A stretch of DNA of 64,000 nt, taken from Proteromonas lacertae. Taxonomy: Eukaryota; Sar; Bigyra; Opalinata; Proteromonadidae. The first letter of the stretch is position 1. Each line of letters opens with the position of its first letter. The notes beneath the pieces are model-generated. The model was given only the letters and a program-made list of their open reading frames with translations. It was not told where the DNA came from and searched no databases. The stretch covers positions 141,140 through 205,139 of the forward strand of contig NGBS01000010.1 in assembly GCA_002245135.1 (NCBI GenBank). Reading direction: 5' to 3'. Shown in pieces: positions 12,701-27,700 of this stretch. Made by a program: the position numbers and the translations under genes.

Positions 12701-15700
12701 GGATGGAATTATATTACATTAAATAAAGAGAAATATTATAAATTAAGAGTTGAATATATTGAAATGAGTAGTAATGCATATGTGAAATTAGAATGGAGTA
12801 GTTCATTATTCCATAAACAGATTATTTCAACAGAATATTTATATTATGATTCTGAGATAGTGAATAGTCCATTTATAGCAAATATAATACCTAATTATCC
12901 ATTTTATGTTTTCAGTAATATAATGAATGTTAAAGAGAATGGAATTGCAGGAATTGAAGATTCATTTATTATTCAAGCTTTTGATCAAACTGGTAATAAT
13001 ATAATAGAAAGCAATAATAATAATGTGAATTATAATGTCAGAATAGTGATGAATAATAAAGAATATCCAAGTAGTATTAAATATACAGAAAATGGTAAAT
13101 ATGAAGTAACTTATAATTTAACAATAGTTGGTGAATATACAGTATATGTCACTTTAGATGATAAAGATTTACAATGTGGAAATATAGATATTAATAATAA
13201 TAATAAATGTAGTCCATTTAAAATAACAATATCACAAGCTACAAGTTCATTAGAATATTCAATAATTGAAGGTTTAAATCCAACATACAACTACTTTGCT
13301 GGTTATAAATACTCATTTATATTTACAGTCTATGATTCATATCAAAATGTAATGAATAAAGGAGGAGATGAAGTAACATTAATGGTTGAGAATATTGAAC
13401 ATCCTATTTATTATTTAGCAAATACAACTGATTATAATAATGGAAGTTATGAATTATCATTTTCAATCAAAGAAGTTGGTCCTTACAGATTAATACTCAA
13501 TTTGAATGGTAAGAAGTATAACCATGAGTTATTAGATGAATATTTATACTTTATAAGATCAAATGTTGTTTCTCCATCTAATTGCCTTGTTAATGGATTA
13601 GATAATTATAATAATTACTCAACAAAATATTCATTTAATGTAATATCTATGGATGAATATGATAATATGAGAGATGGTAAATATGGCTGTATATTTGAAG
13701 ATAAAGAATGTACTGATGGTAGTATTGATACATTTAATGTGGAAATAACACATGTTGAAAGTGGTAATAAATACTATTCAAGTTCAGCTGTACATGTTTT
13801 ATCAATTAGTGGTATTAATTTGAGAGGAACATTTACATTAACATTCTATAATAAAACAACAACTAATGATATTCCATATAATATTACAGCTTATTCACTT
13901 CAAGCAATTATTAATAGTTTATATTATGATGAATATAGAGTATTAGTTGAAAGAAAAACAACAGAAACTGGATTTATTTGGATTATTACTTATTTAGATC
14001 ATTTTGGCGAGTGGTTACCCACAGTATTAACAATTAATAGTGATAAATTAGAAGCAAATGATGAAGTGAATGTAATAATTGATACTAGAGGAAAAGGTGG
14101 AATTTATCCAATATCATATGATTTACCAAATAAAGGATTATATTCAATACAAATCTATTATCATGGTAATAAAATCAATGAAAATCTAATTATCATCAAT
14201 GTGACTGGATCTACAATGTCAAGCCATTCTTCCTATGCTGAAGGTAATGGTTTATATTATGGAACAGCTGGTGAAAAAGCAATGTTTTATATCCATTCAC
14301 AAGATGAAAGATTACCAGGAGTATATCATTATTATCTTGATTATAAATTAAGTGAAGAAGAAAAGGAATTATTTAAACCAACATCACATACATTCGAGTG
14401 TAATGCTGTAAATGGTTTATTCTCATTGAAATATTTTGATTTCTTAGTGATTGATGTTGATTATAACACTACAATTGATGATTTCGAGAGAATATTAAGA
14501 TCTAATGATGTGTTGGGAAATGTAAATATTAGATTAACAGGTAATAACGGTAATACAATATGTTCTGGTGAAGAATTAACTATTACATATTCTACCTATA
14601 TATCTCCATTAGAAATACCACGAATTAACACTAATGATTTGAATGGTACAGTTGAAATGACAATGAAAAGTGAAGGATGTTCTGGTATAATGGGTGATTA
14701 TAAAATATCAATAAATGGAATAGAATCAATACCAATAAGATTTGATGCTAGTAAAACAGAATTAGAATATGCATTATCTAAATATACAGATTATTTATTC
14801 AATTATGAAGTGGAAGTTGATTATTTACACTCTACAAATACATCATTATATTCATTATATAAATTCTATACAATTTATTATTATGATTCTCCAATACCAT
14901 CTCAAAGAAAACCTTTTACATTATCAATGGATATTTCCTCCATAATAACGTCAAATGATATTAAACAACCAATATTGTATTTATCACATTTAAGAAATGT
15001 ATCTGCAGGTAATCCAAGACCAAAGGATGTAGATATCAATACATTATATTTGAGTTTAACTCACTTAACTCACAGAGTTCACAATATAGAGTATAAAATA
15101 AGTGATAAAAAGATACAATTATTGTATTGCACTGCTACAAGCGGATCATTTTCTATAGTTTATGATGGTTATTCAGAAGTTGAAATTACACCAACAATGA
15201 ATGGAGTGGAATTCTTAGAAATATTGAATGATCATTTTGGTTTAAGTGATATGACAATTAGTAATAAATATGATATATTATGTAATGGAATTGATAGTTT
15301 TATTTCTTCATTAAATAATAAGACATTCCCAACATTATTAATATCAAAGAATAACTTAAAGGATGGAGAATTATATTTTGATGTAATTCAAGAAGGAACA
15401 TTAGAATTAAAACCATTAGAAGAAAGTGATGAAGGTATTTATGAATATAGTTATATACCATACATTTCTGGTCAATATGAATTATCATTGAAGATGAATA
15501 ATTTGAATTTATATTATCCAAATACAACTTATATTTTAGTTAATTCTAGTAAACCATACGCTCCATACTCAATTCATGATTCAAAATCAATCGCATTTCA
15601 AGGACAAACTTATACATTCAATTTAGCTTTGTATGATGAATATAAAAACAAATATGAATCAAGAATATTAGTGAAATATGAAAAAATAACAGCTTATTTG

Positions 15701-18700
15701 TTAAATATAAATAATAAAAATAATGATAGAGTTATAGCAGATATTGAATTATCAATTCCATATACATTTGGTAACTATACAATATCATATATTCCACCTG
15801 ATCCAGGTAGTGGTGATTATTTATTATATGTTAATTTAATTCAAAAAGGAGGATTATTGAGTTATTATTATGGTTCAATAGATTTCCAATTCTTAAAACT
15901 AGGTGATTTATATCATTGTCCAATTGGTACAATAATATGTGATTCTACAAGAATTGATAATAGTTTGAATATGAATTGGGGTTTATCATCTCCATTAGTT
16001 GGTTTTCCACCTGATTATTTCACTGTAAGATGGGAAGGATATATTATTGCACCAGAAGATGATATTTATACATTAACATTTGAAGGAGGAGATAAGTTAA
16101 TGATTTATATTAATAACACTGTAGTATTGAATGATTGGATAGAAAACATTGAATCAAAGATTCATGTAGTGAATGAAATTCAATTAAGTTCTACTGAATT
16201 AATATCTATTAAAATAGAGTATTTAAGTTTAAGTGGTGATTCAGAAGCTAAGTTATATTGGAATTCAAGTGTTATAAATCCAAAAGAAATTATTCCATCA
16301 GATTATTTATATTATGAACAACATATTCATAATATTCCATTAGGTATTACAATTCTACCAGGTAATTTATCATCAGAAACAACAACAATAGAAATAGACA
16401 ACGAGAAAGAATATATAGCTGGAAATATGGTAGAATTTGATATAATATCAAGAGATGAAAGTAATATGATATTATATAATCAAGGAAATATTAATTTTGA
16501 TATTGTTATAAAAGATTCAAATAATAAAGTGGTAGAAAATACAATTATTCCATATGATTGGAATTTATTATGTAGTAAATGCATTCATGCAACTTACAAC
16601 AGTACCACATTGACTGTATTTTATATTGTAAAAGATAGTTTATTAATTGGTGATAGATTATCAATAAACAATGAAATTGTGATTGTTTCAGATATTTCTA
16701 TTAAATATATTACCATATCAAAACCATATCAAAGTCAATCCATTGAATATACTGATTTATATAAAGTAGGAAATAACACTGGCATTTATCATTCATCATT
16801 TATACCAACAGTAAGTGGTAGATATGAAATAAATGTAAATACTCCAAGTTTGAATGAAGTTCAAGTATTTACATTAACATCTAAAAGTCCAATTTATGGA
16901 TTTATTTCATTTATTAATAATGATAAAATATCTGAAGATATATCTGTTGATGGTAGAATAAGTGTAATGGAGCAAATGCTTAATAATATAATAGATAATG
17001 GTAAAGTAGAAATTGAAACAAATAATATCAATGATAATGAAAATGATAATTACCAAAAACAATGGATTATTACATATTTAATGAATAATAATGAAAAAGC
17101 ACCATCTTTAGTATTAAATACAGAAAGTACATTAGGAAATAATCTAACAAGTACATTTGAAGTATTACAGAAACAACAGTTAAATATCCCAGTAAAGAAT
17201 AGTCCACAATATATTACAGTTATTCCAGATATTACATCATCCAAACATTCACTTGTTAGTGGTAGTGGTTTAGGTAAAAGTGTTGCAGGAAATGATTTAT
17301 TATTATATATCCAATCAAAAGATAAATATAATAATAACAGATTAGATTCACAAGAAAGAGATTTTTATGAAGTTAATATATTCTCTATTAATCCAAATAC
17401 TGAAGATGAAAAGGTAATCACATTACCTGTAAGTTATATATCGAACGGAAGATATAGTACAAATTATACATTGAATGAAACTGGTGTATATACAGTAGCT
17501 GTATCATTATCAACACAATATTCAATACAACAGATTATATCACCATTAGCACAGAATGAATCATGGTGTGTAATGTTGAATAATAAGACAAGTGCAATAT
17601 TATCACCATTTATAACAAGTGATGATTTATCAATAGCAATAACACAATTGAATGATAATAAACATGTTGATGTGTCATTTGATCTTCAAGAGAAAATATA
17701 CACTATTACATTCAGTTCAATAGTAGGAAATACACCATTATTATCTGCATTTACATATGATAATAATGAAGCAATTATATGTAAAGAAATACAACCAGGC
17801 AAATCAGTGTTAGTAGGTAATGCAGATTATATAAAGTATGAAACTCAAGTAATAGCAATAGATTGTGCTAATATGAAAGGATATTTCAAATTATCATTTA
17901 AACATTATACTACAGAACCATTATACATAGATAATGTAACTGATGTAGAAATATCCACTGCTTTGAACAAATTAAAACCAATTAATAGTGTAACAGTAGA
18001 AAATGTAATAAATACAGAATCAATAAAACAATATAAAATCATATTTAATCCTATTGAAGATGACAATATAAAGTTAATCACAAATGTTGGTAATTTACCT
18101 ACAATTCAAGTAGATAAATCACATTTAGAATGTTCATCTTATCATCCTATAACCTCAACATTTGAAACTAATGGTGAATATCCATATTCAATAGAAATAA
18201 GTGCATCTGATGCTGTTAGTAGTAGTAAAACAACAATTTTCCAAAAAGAGAATGGTGGATTAACACAAACAACAGCTAATGAAACATCATCATTTTATAT
18301 AACATTAAGAGATGAATATTCTAATTTAGTGACAGTTCAACCAAGAAATGAAATACAATTATTACATGTTCCATATTCCAATTTATTCCAATGTAATTAT
18401 ATCATTACATTTAATAATGAAAATAGTAGAGATATTGCATGTAGAGCAAATGAAAGTGAAATAGAATATGAAATTAACAGAATACCATCAATTGGTTATG
18501 TGAAAGTAGAAGTATATGATAATAGTTCAAGTGATGAATATACACTTTATGCAATAACATTTATTACTTTATTAGGAGATATACCAACATTATCAGTGAA
18601 ATCAGTTGAATTAGGTGGTAGTATTAGATTATATGGATGCAATATCAATAATGTACAAAAGATAAGTATTACTGGAGATTTAGGAAATACAATAACTGGT

Positions 18701-21700
18701 AATTATTCAATATTATATGGTAAGGATGAAATTAGATCTATTTCAATAGAAGCAAGTATAGAAGAAATGAAAGAAGAAGTAATGAAGTTCAGTATAGTGA
18801 AAGATGTAAATATTGAAGTAATAGATATTCCAAATTGTATTAATTGTAAAACATATACACTTACTATTATACCAAATGCCAATAAAATCGAATTATTTAA
18901 TTTGGATATAGCAACATTAGATGGTAAGAATATCAAAGGAAGTGTAGAAGAAGTATGTCCAAAAGGAACACAAGCTGGAGTTATAGGTGAAGAATTTGTT
19001 ATATTAATATCAAATGTAAATGAAACAATTTATGGTGATTATGATTATATTAATCCAGGATTAATACAAGTTGACTATATGACTAAATTGACAGGAACTT
19101 ATGATATTAATATACAAATGTCAGAAAGAGGTGGTTTAATTGGCAATTATTATGATAATAAGAATTTCTATTATAGTCCAATCAAAACATCAGTTGTTGA
19201 TAGCTTAATTGATTTTAAATGGGATGATTTTATTACAGAAACTGGTAGGGAATATGTAAGTATAAAATGGAATGGTTATATTCAAACACCATTCAGTGAA
19301 GATTATGTATTTATAGTAAAAGCAGATGATGGTGTTGAAGTTACATTTAATAATGAAATTATCATTAACCAATTAGATTCTGTAGATTATAATACATATG
19401 AATCAAAGCCAATTTCCTGTTTAGAAAATCATATTTATCCAATAGAAATCAAGTATAGACAATTAAGTGGTAATGCTGAAATTCATTTATATTGGAGAAG
19501 TAATAGCCAATTAGAAAGTATTATTCCATCCAATAGATTATTTACAAAACTCAACAAAGTAGATAAAACACATACAATTACAAGTTTCCCTAATCCAAAA
19601 ACTACTAAACCAATACCATATATTCCACCTGATGAAATAGTAGGTAAACCAGCAAGACCAGGTTATGTGAATGTAATATTAGCACCAAGTGAAGCTAATG
19701 CATTAGTGGTATATTATTCAAAACCATCAGAACCAGAAGGTGGTAATAATGGTTCACAGATTACAGCTTATATGATTGAATGGAAAAGAGAACCATTTGA
19801 TGAAAATGGAACTATTTATTTCATTGAAATTCGTCCACCTAAATTTACACTATTATCATCACTTTATAGACATAAAATAACTGGTTTATTACCTGGATTT
19901 AAGTATTATATAAGAGTAGCTGCAATGAATCATTATGGTATTGGTGAATATAACACATATCCAAGAGCAATTATTCCAATGTCATCTCCAGAACCAATTC
20001 AATCAAATCAAGTAACTTTAGAAGTTGTTCCACATGATAACATCCATTCTGTGAATATATCATCAACATCATTACATTTATTCTGGTTGCCTTCCTTGAA
20101 TGATTATGGTAGTCCAATTACTGAATATAGAATACAATATTGGGAGAGAAAAGATGAATTAACATATACAAGATATAATGTTAAAATTGATAATAAAGAT
20201 TGTACTTCTTATCGATTGAAATTCCTTAATGAAATAACAGATTATATTTCACCAGAAAGTACAGAACAAGAGATTCAATATGCTATTCAAGCATTAACAA
20301 TGATTCCAAAAGCTACTGTTAAATATGCAAGTAATTTAAATCATTATGAATATAACATTTACTTGGATAAATTATTTGATGAGAATATTATTGATGGTAA
20401 ATTTGAATTTGTTCCAAATGAAGAAACAGTAGCAAATCAATGTAAATTAACAATAACAGGACCATCAGAAAAACCATCAGTAGAATCATATAATTCAATA
20501 TCAATTCCAGCTAATCCAGAAGCAACTACATATGATAGATTATTATTCAATTTAAAGAATGGTGTTGAATATAGTGTATGTGTATCACCGAAGAATATAT
20601 TAGGTTATGCAGAACCAGAATTATCAACACCTGTATCTTTAGCACCACCAAAACAAAAACCAGATAAGCCAAGAAATGTAACTGTTGAAGTAGCATCAGA
20701 CTCATCATTACTAGTAAGATTTGAAGAGCCAGAATCAAATGGAGGTAGTGAGATATTATTCTATAGAATAGAATGGGATACTTCACCTAACTTCAATTCA
20801 GGAGAATTAACGAATTATTATTTGAGTGATAATATTTCATATGAATATGAAATAAAAGATTTAAGTAGAAGTGTGTATTATTATATTAGAGTATTTTCAT
20901 ATAATTTCTATGGTTATTCAAAAGAAGCAGGATATAGTACACCATCAAAATTAGCACCACAAACATTACCAAGCTGTCCAACCAATATAAAAGCATATGT
21001 TCAAAATAGTACAACAATCTTAGTAACATTTGATGAACCATTAGATAATGGTGGTTCAGAGATTCAACATTATCTAATACAATGGGATGTACAATCATAT
21101 GTAGCATTTGAATATGGTAATGATGAACCAGCAAGATATAATGATTATGATATTTATATGTTAAAAACATCATCTTATGAGAATGATATAGAAGGTGAAT
21201 TTTCATTAGATTTTGAAGGATATACAACTGAATTGATGAAATATGATGTTTCTGCTGATGAACTACAAAGAAAATTGATGAAATTACCAACTGTTGGTTC
21301 AGTTAGTGTTTTAAGAAAATCCAATTTCCCATATGGTTTTATATGGATTATTCAGTTTGATACAAATAGAATAAAAGACTATGACAATGATTTTGTTATT
21401 AGTAATAATGAAATAGAAGGATCAAATGCAAATATTACATTGGAAGTTGCAGCTAAATATATGTTTGGTTATGCTTATCAAACTGTAAGAATAAAGAATA
21501 ATGTAAAGAAATATAAGTTAACATTGAATGGCAATACAACAAGTGAATTTATTGTTCCAACATATACTACTCCTGGAACTTCATTGATGGATATAAGAAA
21601 AGAATTATCTGATATATTTGGAACAGATGTATTTGTTACATTGACTATAGCAAATGATACTAAAGATGTTTTATTGAAAGTTGTGTTTTTAACTCCATTA

Positions 21701-24700
21701 GAAGCTGTTGATCCTATGATTCCAACAGTAATAGATCCAACAGATGTAAAAGAAGATGATGTAGAGAAATATATTACAGTTGAAGTATATAATGGAAGTT
21801 ATCCTGATTTTACAACACCTTTACTCTTACAAGATACAGTGAAAGCAGTTGAAGGCAAATCACATTATGTATATTACATAAACACTATTCGTAATGATGC
21901 AATGTATGTTATAAAAGTATCAGCATGGAATGGTTATAATAATGAATATGGTAAAGGATGTTATGCATCTCCAGTATTATCAAAACCACAAAGAAAGCCA
22001 GATAGACCAAGTTCAATATCATTAGAACCACTATCATTGACAAGCATTAATGTGTCATGGACAAGACCTTATAGTGATGGTGATTATCCAATACAATCAT
22101 ATGTATTAGAATATGATGGACATGAGAGTGTACCTGAAGTTCAGGATATTATATTTACTAATGTAGATAGTGGATATTTCAAAATTAGTTTTAAAAACGT
22201 TTCAACTGAGAAGATATTCTATCCACCAAATGTTGAATTATTTACTGAATTATTAAAGAATATGTCAACTATCAGTAATGTTAATGTAACAAGAAGAGTA
22301 TCTGAAACTAATAGAAACGAATTAATTTATTCAATTACATTTGTTAATCATGTTGGTCCTCAGCCATTGTTTGTAATTGATTCATTTGGTTTAAAAGGAT
22401 ATCATAAGGATGTAAAAGTTGTTGAAGTTCAGAAAGGAACATATCCATTATTTGATCAAGGAACAATTGATACAACAATTTTACCATTGAAAACAGTTGT
22501 TTTAACATTAGGAAATGAAGTTCAAGAAATATTTATAAGTGCAGATACTGAAGATATTCATGGTGAGTTTACAGTTAGATTTATGAATGAAATATCAGTA
22601 CCAATTAGCTATGATGATAGTGATGATATTGTTAAAGCGAAATTAGAGTCATTATCAACAATTAGCGTAGTTAATGTTACAACAAAAGAATATTCACAAA
22701 GCACAATTCCACCATTAACAAGATATGGGAAATCATTTATTATAAAATTCGTTGATCAAAAGGGTGATATTCCATCAATATTAGTAGAAACAAATACTAA
22801 TTTTATACACAATATTACAGCTAGAGGTTATACACTGAGAGGAACAGCTCCAGTGGTTGAAGTGAGAGAAATAGAAAGTGGAGGTATTCCAACAAGTTAT
22901 ATAATGAATGATCTTGATCCTAAATCAGTGTATTATGCAAGAGTATCAGCAACCAATTTAGCAGGTCAAAGTGAGAAATTATTAGTGAATTATAGTGAAA
23001 CTGCTAGAAGAATGCCACCATCTCCACCAAGAGATGTTTATATATATTCTTTCAATTCTTCATCAATCTCTGTATTTTGGAAAACACCATCTTCATTTGA
23101 TTATGAAAGAATTACAGCTTATGGTATAGAATATTCATCCGAAGATGCAAATTATAATTTCATATTTTATAATGGTTCAGAATTTGATATTAATTCTACT
23201 ACACAGCATTATACAATTCAGAATTTAAATACTTCATTAAGATATTATATTAGAGTTATTGCTTATAATGTAATTGGTTATAGCATTCCAGTGAAAGCAG
23301 TTCCTTATTGGAATTCATTAGGATCTTTGTACAAAGTTAAACCATCAGCTACATTGAAATTGAATGATAAAGAAATTGAAGTAAAAGAATATACATCTGC
23401 TTTATCTCTACAAACAGTAATTCAAAATGAATTTGAAATACAAAATGTGGATGTACAAATCATTTATACAGAAGATAAAGAAATTGATTATTATTTGATA
23501 TTCTTTTTCAAGAAAGTAGAGTTAAATAAGAATAGAAATAATGATGTTGAAGAAATAGTAAATGGATATGAAGATGATAAATCAATAACATTACAACCAA
23601 ATAATAACTTACCATCTGGTCCAAATAAACCAATTGTAACACCAGTATCAAAGAAAGCTGTTGGTTTGACATGGTATAAACCATTATATGAAGGTGGTTC
23701 AGATATAACAAAATATTATTTACAATATTCAAATGAAAGAATCTTTAATGATAATGATACAACAACAATTATAATAGAAGCTAATGAAGATACGAAATAT
23801 TTACATAAATTTGATAATCTTAATGAAAAGGATTATTATTTTAGGTTAAGAAGTAGTAATGATTTAGGATATAGTTCAGCTGTTGTAGCAGAAGGATCTC
23901 CAATTATTCCAACCCTTCCAACTCCATATTATTTATCAGTTACCAACATCACTTTAATACCAACAACATCGAAACAAATGTTATTAGTCTTTTCATCACC
24001 GAAGTTCAATAAAGAAGGATTTAAAGTAACTGGTGAAGAATTAGAAATTAGTGATTATGAAATAGAATGGTCATTAAATGCAGATTTCAATGAATCATTT
24101 GTTTATAAATACATACTAAGAGATGAAGATGAATATTGTGATGAGGAATGTATGTTTAATATAGGAGCTGAAGTAGTAACAATAACAATGAAATGTAGTG
24201 ATAATGATAATGCTATTAATTATCATTTTGCTGATGATAAAGACAAGAATATCTTTAATTGTACTTCCAATGAAGATGATATAGAAAGTATTATTAATAA
24301 AGTGTTAATGAATGTAGAAGTACTACCAGATGATTATATTGTTAAAGTATTTGATAATAGTGATAAATCAAAAAGAGAAATACAAATAATAGGAGGAACA
24401 AATTCTACATCATATTCAACTAAACAGTTAATTGATTATCTCAACATAAAATCAACAATAACTGAAACAGCAGCTGAATCAAATGAAGAATTAGTAAAAT
24501 CAGTTATTCCATTTAACAGTCTAATTCCAGGATATAACTATTACATAAGAATCAGAGCAATTAATCCAAGTGGAAATGGAACATGGACTGAATCAACTCC
24601 ATATCCAATCAAAGCATATGGACCAACAGAAAGACCACAGAAAGTAAAAGCATATCCAGTAAGAAATAACAAATATGCATTAAATATTCAATGGAGAAAA

Positions 24701-27700
24701 TTACCAGAGGAAGAAACTAATGGCAGTCCAATTTTATATTATAATATAAAAGCATGTTTAGTAGGAGATGAAAATAACTGTACATTTACACAAGCTTGTG
24801 TTTTCCACCATGGTGAAGTAGATAATACAACTTGTGTTATTGGAACTAAAAAGCCAGTATTAATCACAAGAATAATAGAAGGTTTAATACCTGGTAGAGA
24901 ATATACTGTTCAAGTAGCTGCTGTAAATGAAGCTGAAGTATATTATTATTCAAAGAATGCAGAACCATTATGTGAAAATGATTTACCATATTGTAAAGCA
25001 TTGATGATTCCAAGACAATTACCAGATACTGTAAAGAATTTAACAATAAGTAATATTCATAATTCATTCTTATTTACATATAATTCATTGACAGTTGCTT
25101 GGAAATATCCTGATTTATATGAAAGTGGAGTAATACCAACCACATTCTTAATAGAATGGAGATCTAAAATCATATCATATAATAGTTACAAATATGAAGT
25201 AAATGAAACAAATGTTGAATCATTATTAGAATTATCAAATGGATATTTCTGTTACAATATAACTAATCTATATCAAGGTTATAATATCAATATATCAGTA
25301 ACTGTATTGAATAATTTAGGATATGGAAATTTGACTTTTGAACTTGGAACAGCATTGAAATCTCCATCATTAATTGAAGGAATTAAGTTAACAGAAATAC
25401 CAAATTCAGAGAGTAAAAAAGATGCCAGTAATAGTCTTGATTTAATCATTCCATTACCTATTGACAATGGAGGATCTCCTGTTACACAATTCTTTATTGA
25501 ATATGCAACAGAGTCGTTTAATGATACTGAGACAATGTTTGAAATTGATATATCTGAATGTAAATCAGGAAGTAGTTATAGATTAATGGTTAATAATGAA
25601 TATGAAACTGCTTATTTATATGCTGGTAATAATAATATTGATGATTTAGATAAAGTAAGAATTGCACTTGAGAATATATTAAATATAAGTACAGTAGAAA
25701 TATATAATGATGATTATAATGATGATGATGATGATGATAATACATATACTAATAGTAATGATGTTTATAATGTTTTTAATTTAACAATAGTAGCTCCAAT
25801 TAGTGAATATACATTGAATTATACTTCAGATAGCAGTTGTAAACCAAAAATTACACTCCTTACATCAAATATAATAAATATACCAGAAAATTACATTTCA
25901 AAATATGTAGACGTAGACTCTGAAGCTTCATTACCACCTTATACAATTAGATTTACAAATTTGACAGTTAATACAACTTATTATTTCAGAGTTGCAGCTG
26001 TAAATGAGATCGGATTAGGAAAAATATCAATTCCATATCCTGACTCATTAAAACCACCAGTACAACCTCCAGATCCACCAATATCACCATATGGTTGTGT
26101 TGAAAGATTACCAATCTTAACAGTAATAAATGAAACATGTTTATTGGTTGAGTATGAAGAGCCAATCTATAATGGTGGTGCTGAAATAATTAGTTATATA
26201 ATACAATGGTCACAATATAAACAATTCACTTATATAGAGAATACAGCCAATACAACAGAGAAATATTATTATATTAATGATTTAATACCTGGTAATGAAT
26301 ATTATGTAAGAATTGCAGCTGTAAATGCAAGAGAAGAATTACCAAATAGAAGTCCTTATGCTAAGACAAATCCATTAAGTGAAATACCTAGAACAATTCC
26401 AACAAAACCAATTAATTTAGCCTATGAATCAATAGGAGATAATTCTGTGAATATTACTTGGGAAAATGATAATAAGAATGGAGGAATTATTGATAAATAT
26501 ATTGTTGAATATTATGAGAAATTATTAGTTGAACCACATCATGGAAGTGGTCAAAAATTCTTATTTACTTTTAATGAAAGTATATTAAATGATACAGAAA
26601 ATGAAAATGACAAATTTTATATCTATTATGGTGATAATTACAATGAATTTGAAGGTATAGTAAATGAAACTTCATTAACAACATTTACAATAACTGAAGA
26701 TATAATGAGATATATTGATGTAGGAGATATATTATTAATTGATAATGAATATAAAAGAATTATTAAATCAATGGCAATAAATGAATATGGAAATATAACA
26801 ACAGTTGAAGTTACTGAAGATTTTATGAAATATACAATAGATAGTGTATCAATGAAACCAAAGACATATGCAATATCAACATCAAGTAGTGAAGATGAAA
26901 TAAAAGATGCTTTACAACAATTACCAGGAATAAGTTCAATTAGTGTGGAAATATTAAGTGAAACTAGTTTAGTGGTTGAATTTAATAGTGATTATTATTT
27001 AGATGAATCATTATTTGAATTTAATTTATATAATACTAGTGCAACAGGTTGTATTGTTACAGAAATGGAAAAGTCAATAATTCCAACTAATTATTACTTC
27101 AATATAACATCTAATAATGATACATTCTTTATAATATCCAATTTGACACTTGGTGAAGAATCTTATATTAGAATAATTCCACATAATGATAAAGGATATG
27201 GTGAAAGATCAGAACCATTAAGAATAATTCCAGTAGAAACACCAACAACAGTAGTAAATGCAGAATTAGTGTTATATAATAGAACATCATTGAAGTTGAA
27301 GTATGATGAAAATGCTGATAATAGTGGTTCATCCTTAACATCTCATGTAATTGAATGGAGTTATTCTCCATTGTTTAATGAAATAATAGGAAAAGCTGAA
27401 ATACCAATAAATGTAAATAATCAGAAAGTACTAAGTGAAAGTGAATTAAATGGATTAAAAGGTGAATATTATTTGTATTATGGATCTTGTAAAGGAAATT
27501 ATAATTATGATGAACCATTGTGTTATAGTTGTGCAACATTAGAAAAAGGAAATAACTATATTACAGTATTAAATGGTTCACTTGTATTTTACAGTGGTGA
27601 ATTTATACATGTTTCAGGTAAAGAGTTTAGAATATGTGAAAATATTAATGATAATGATAATAATAGCAAAATACCAATTTGTGAATTAAGTGATGCAAGA

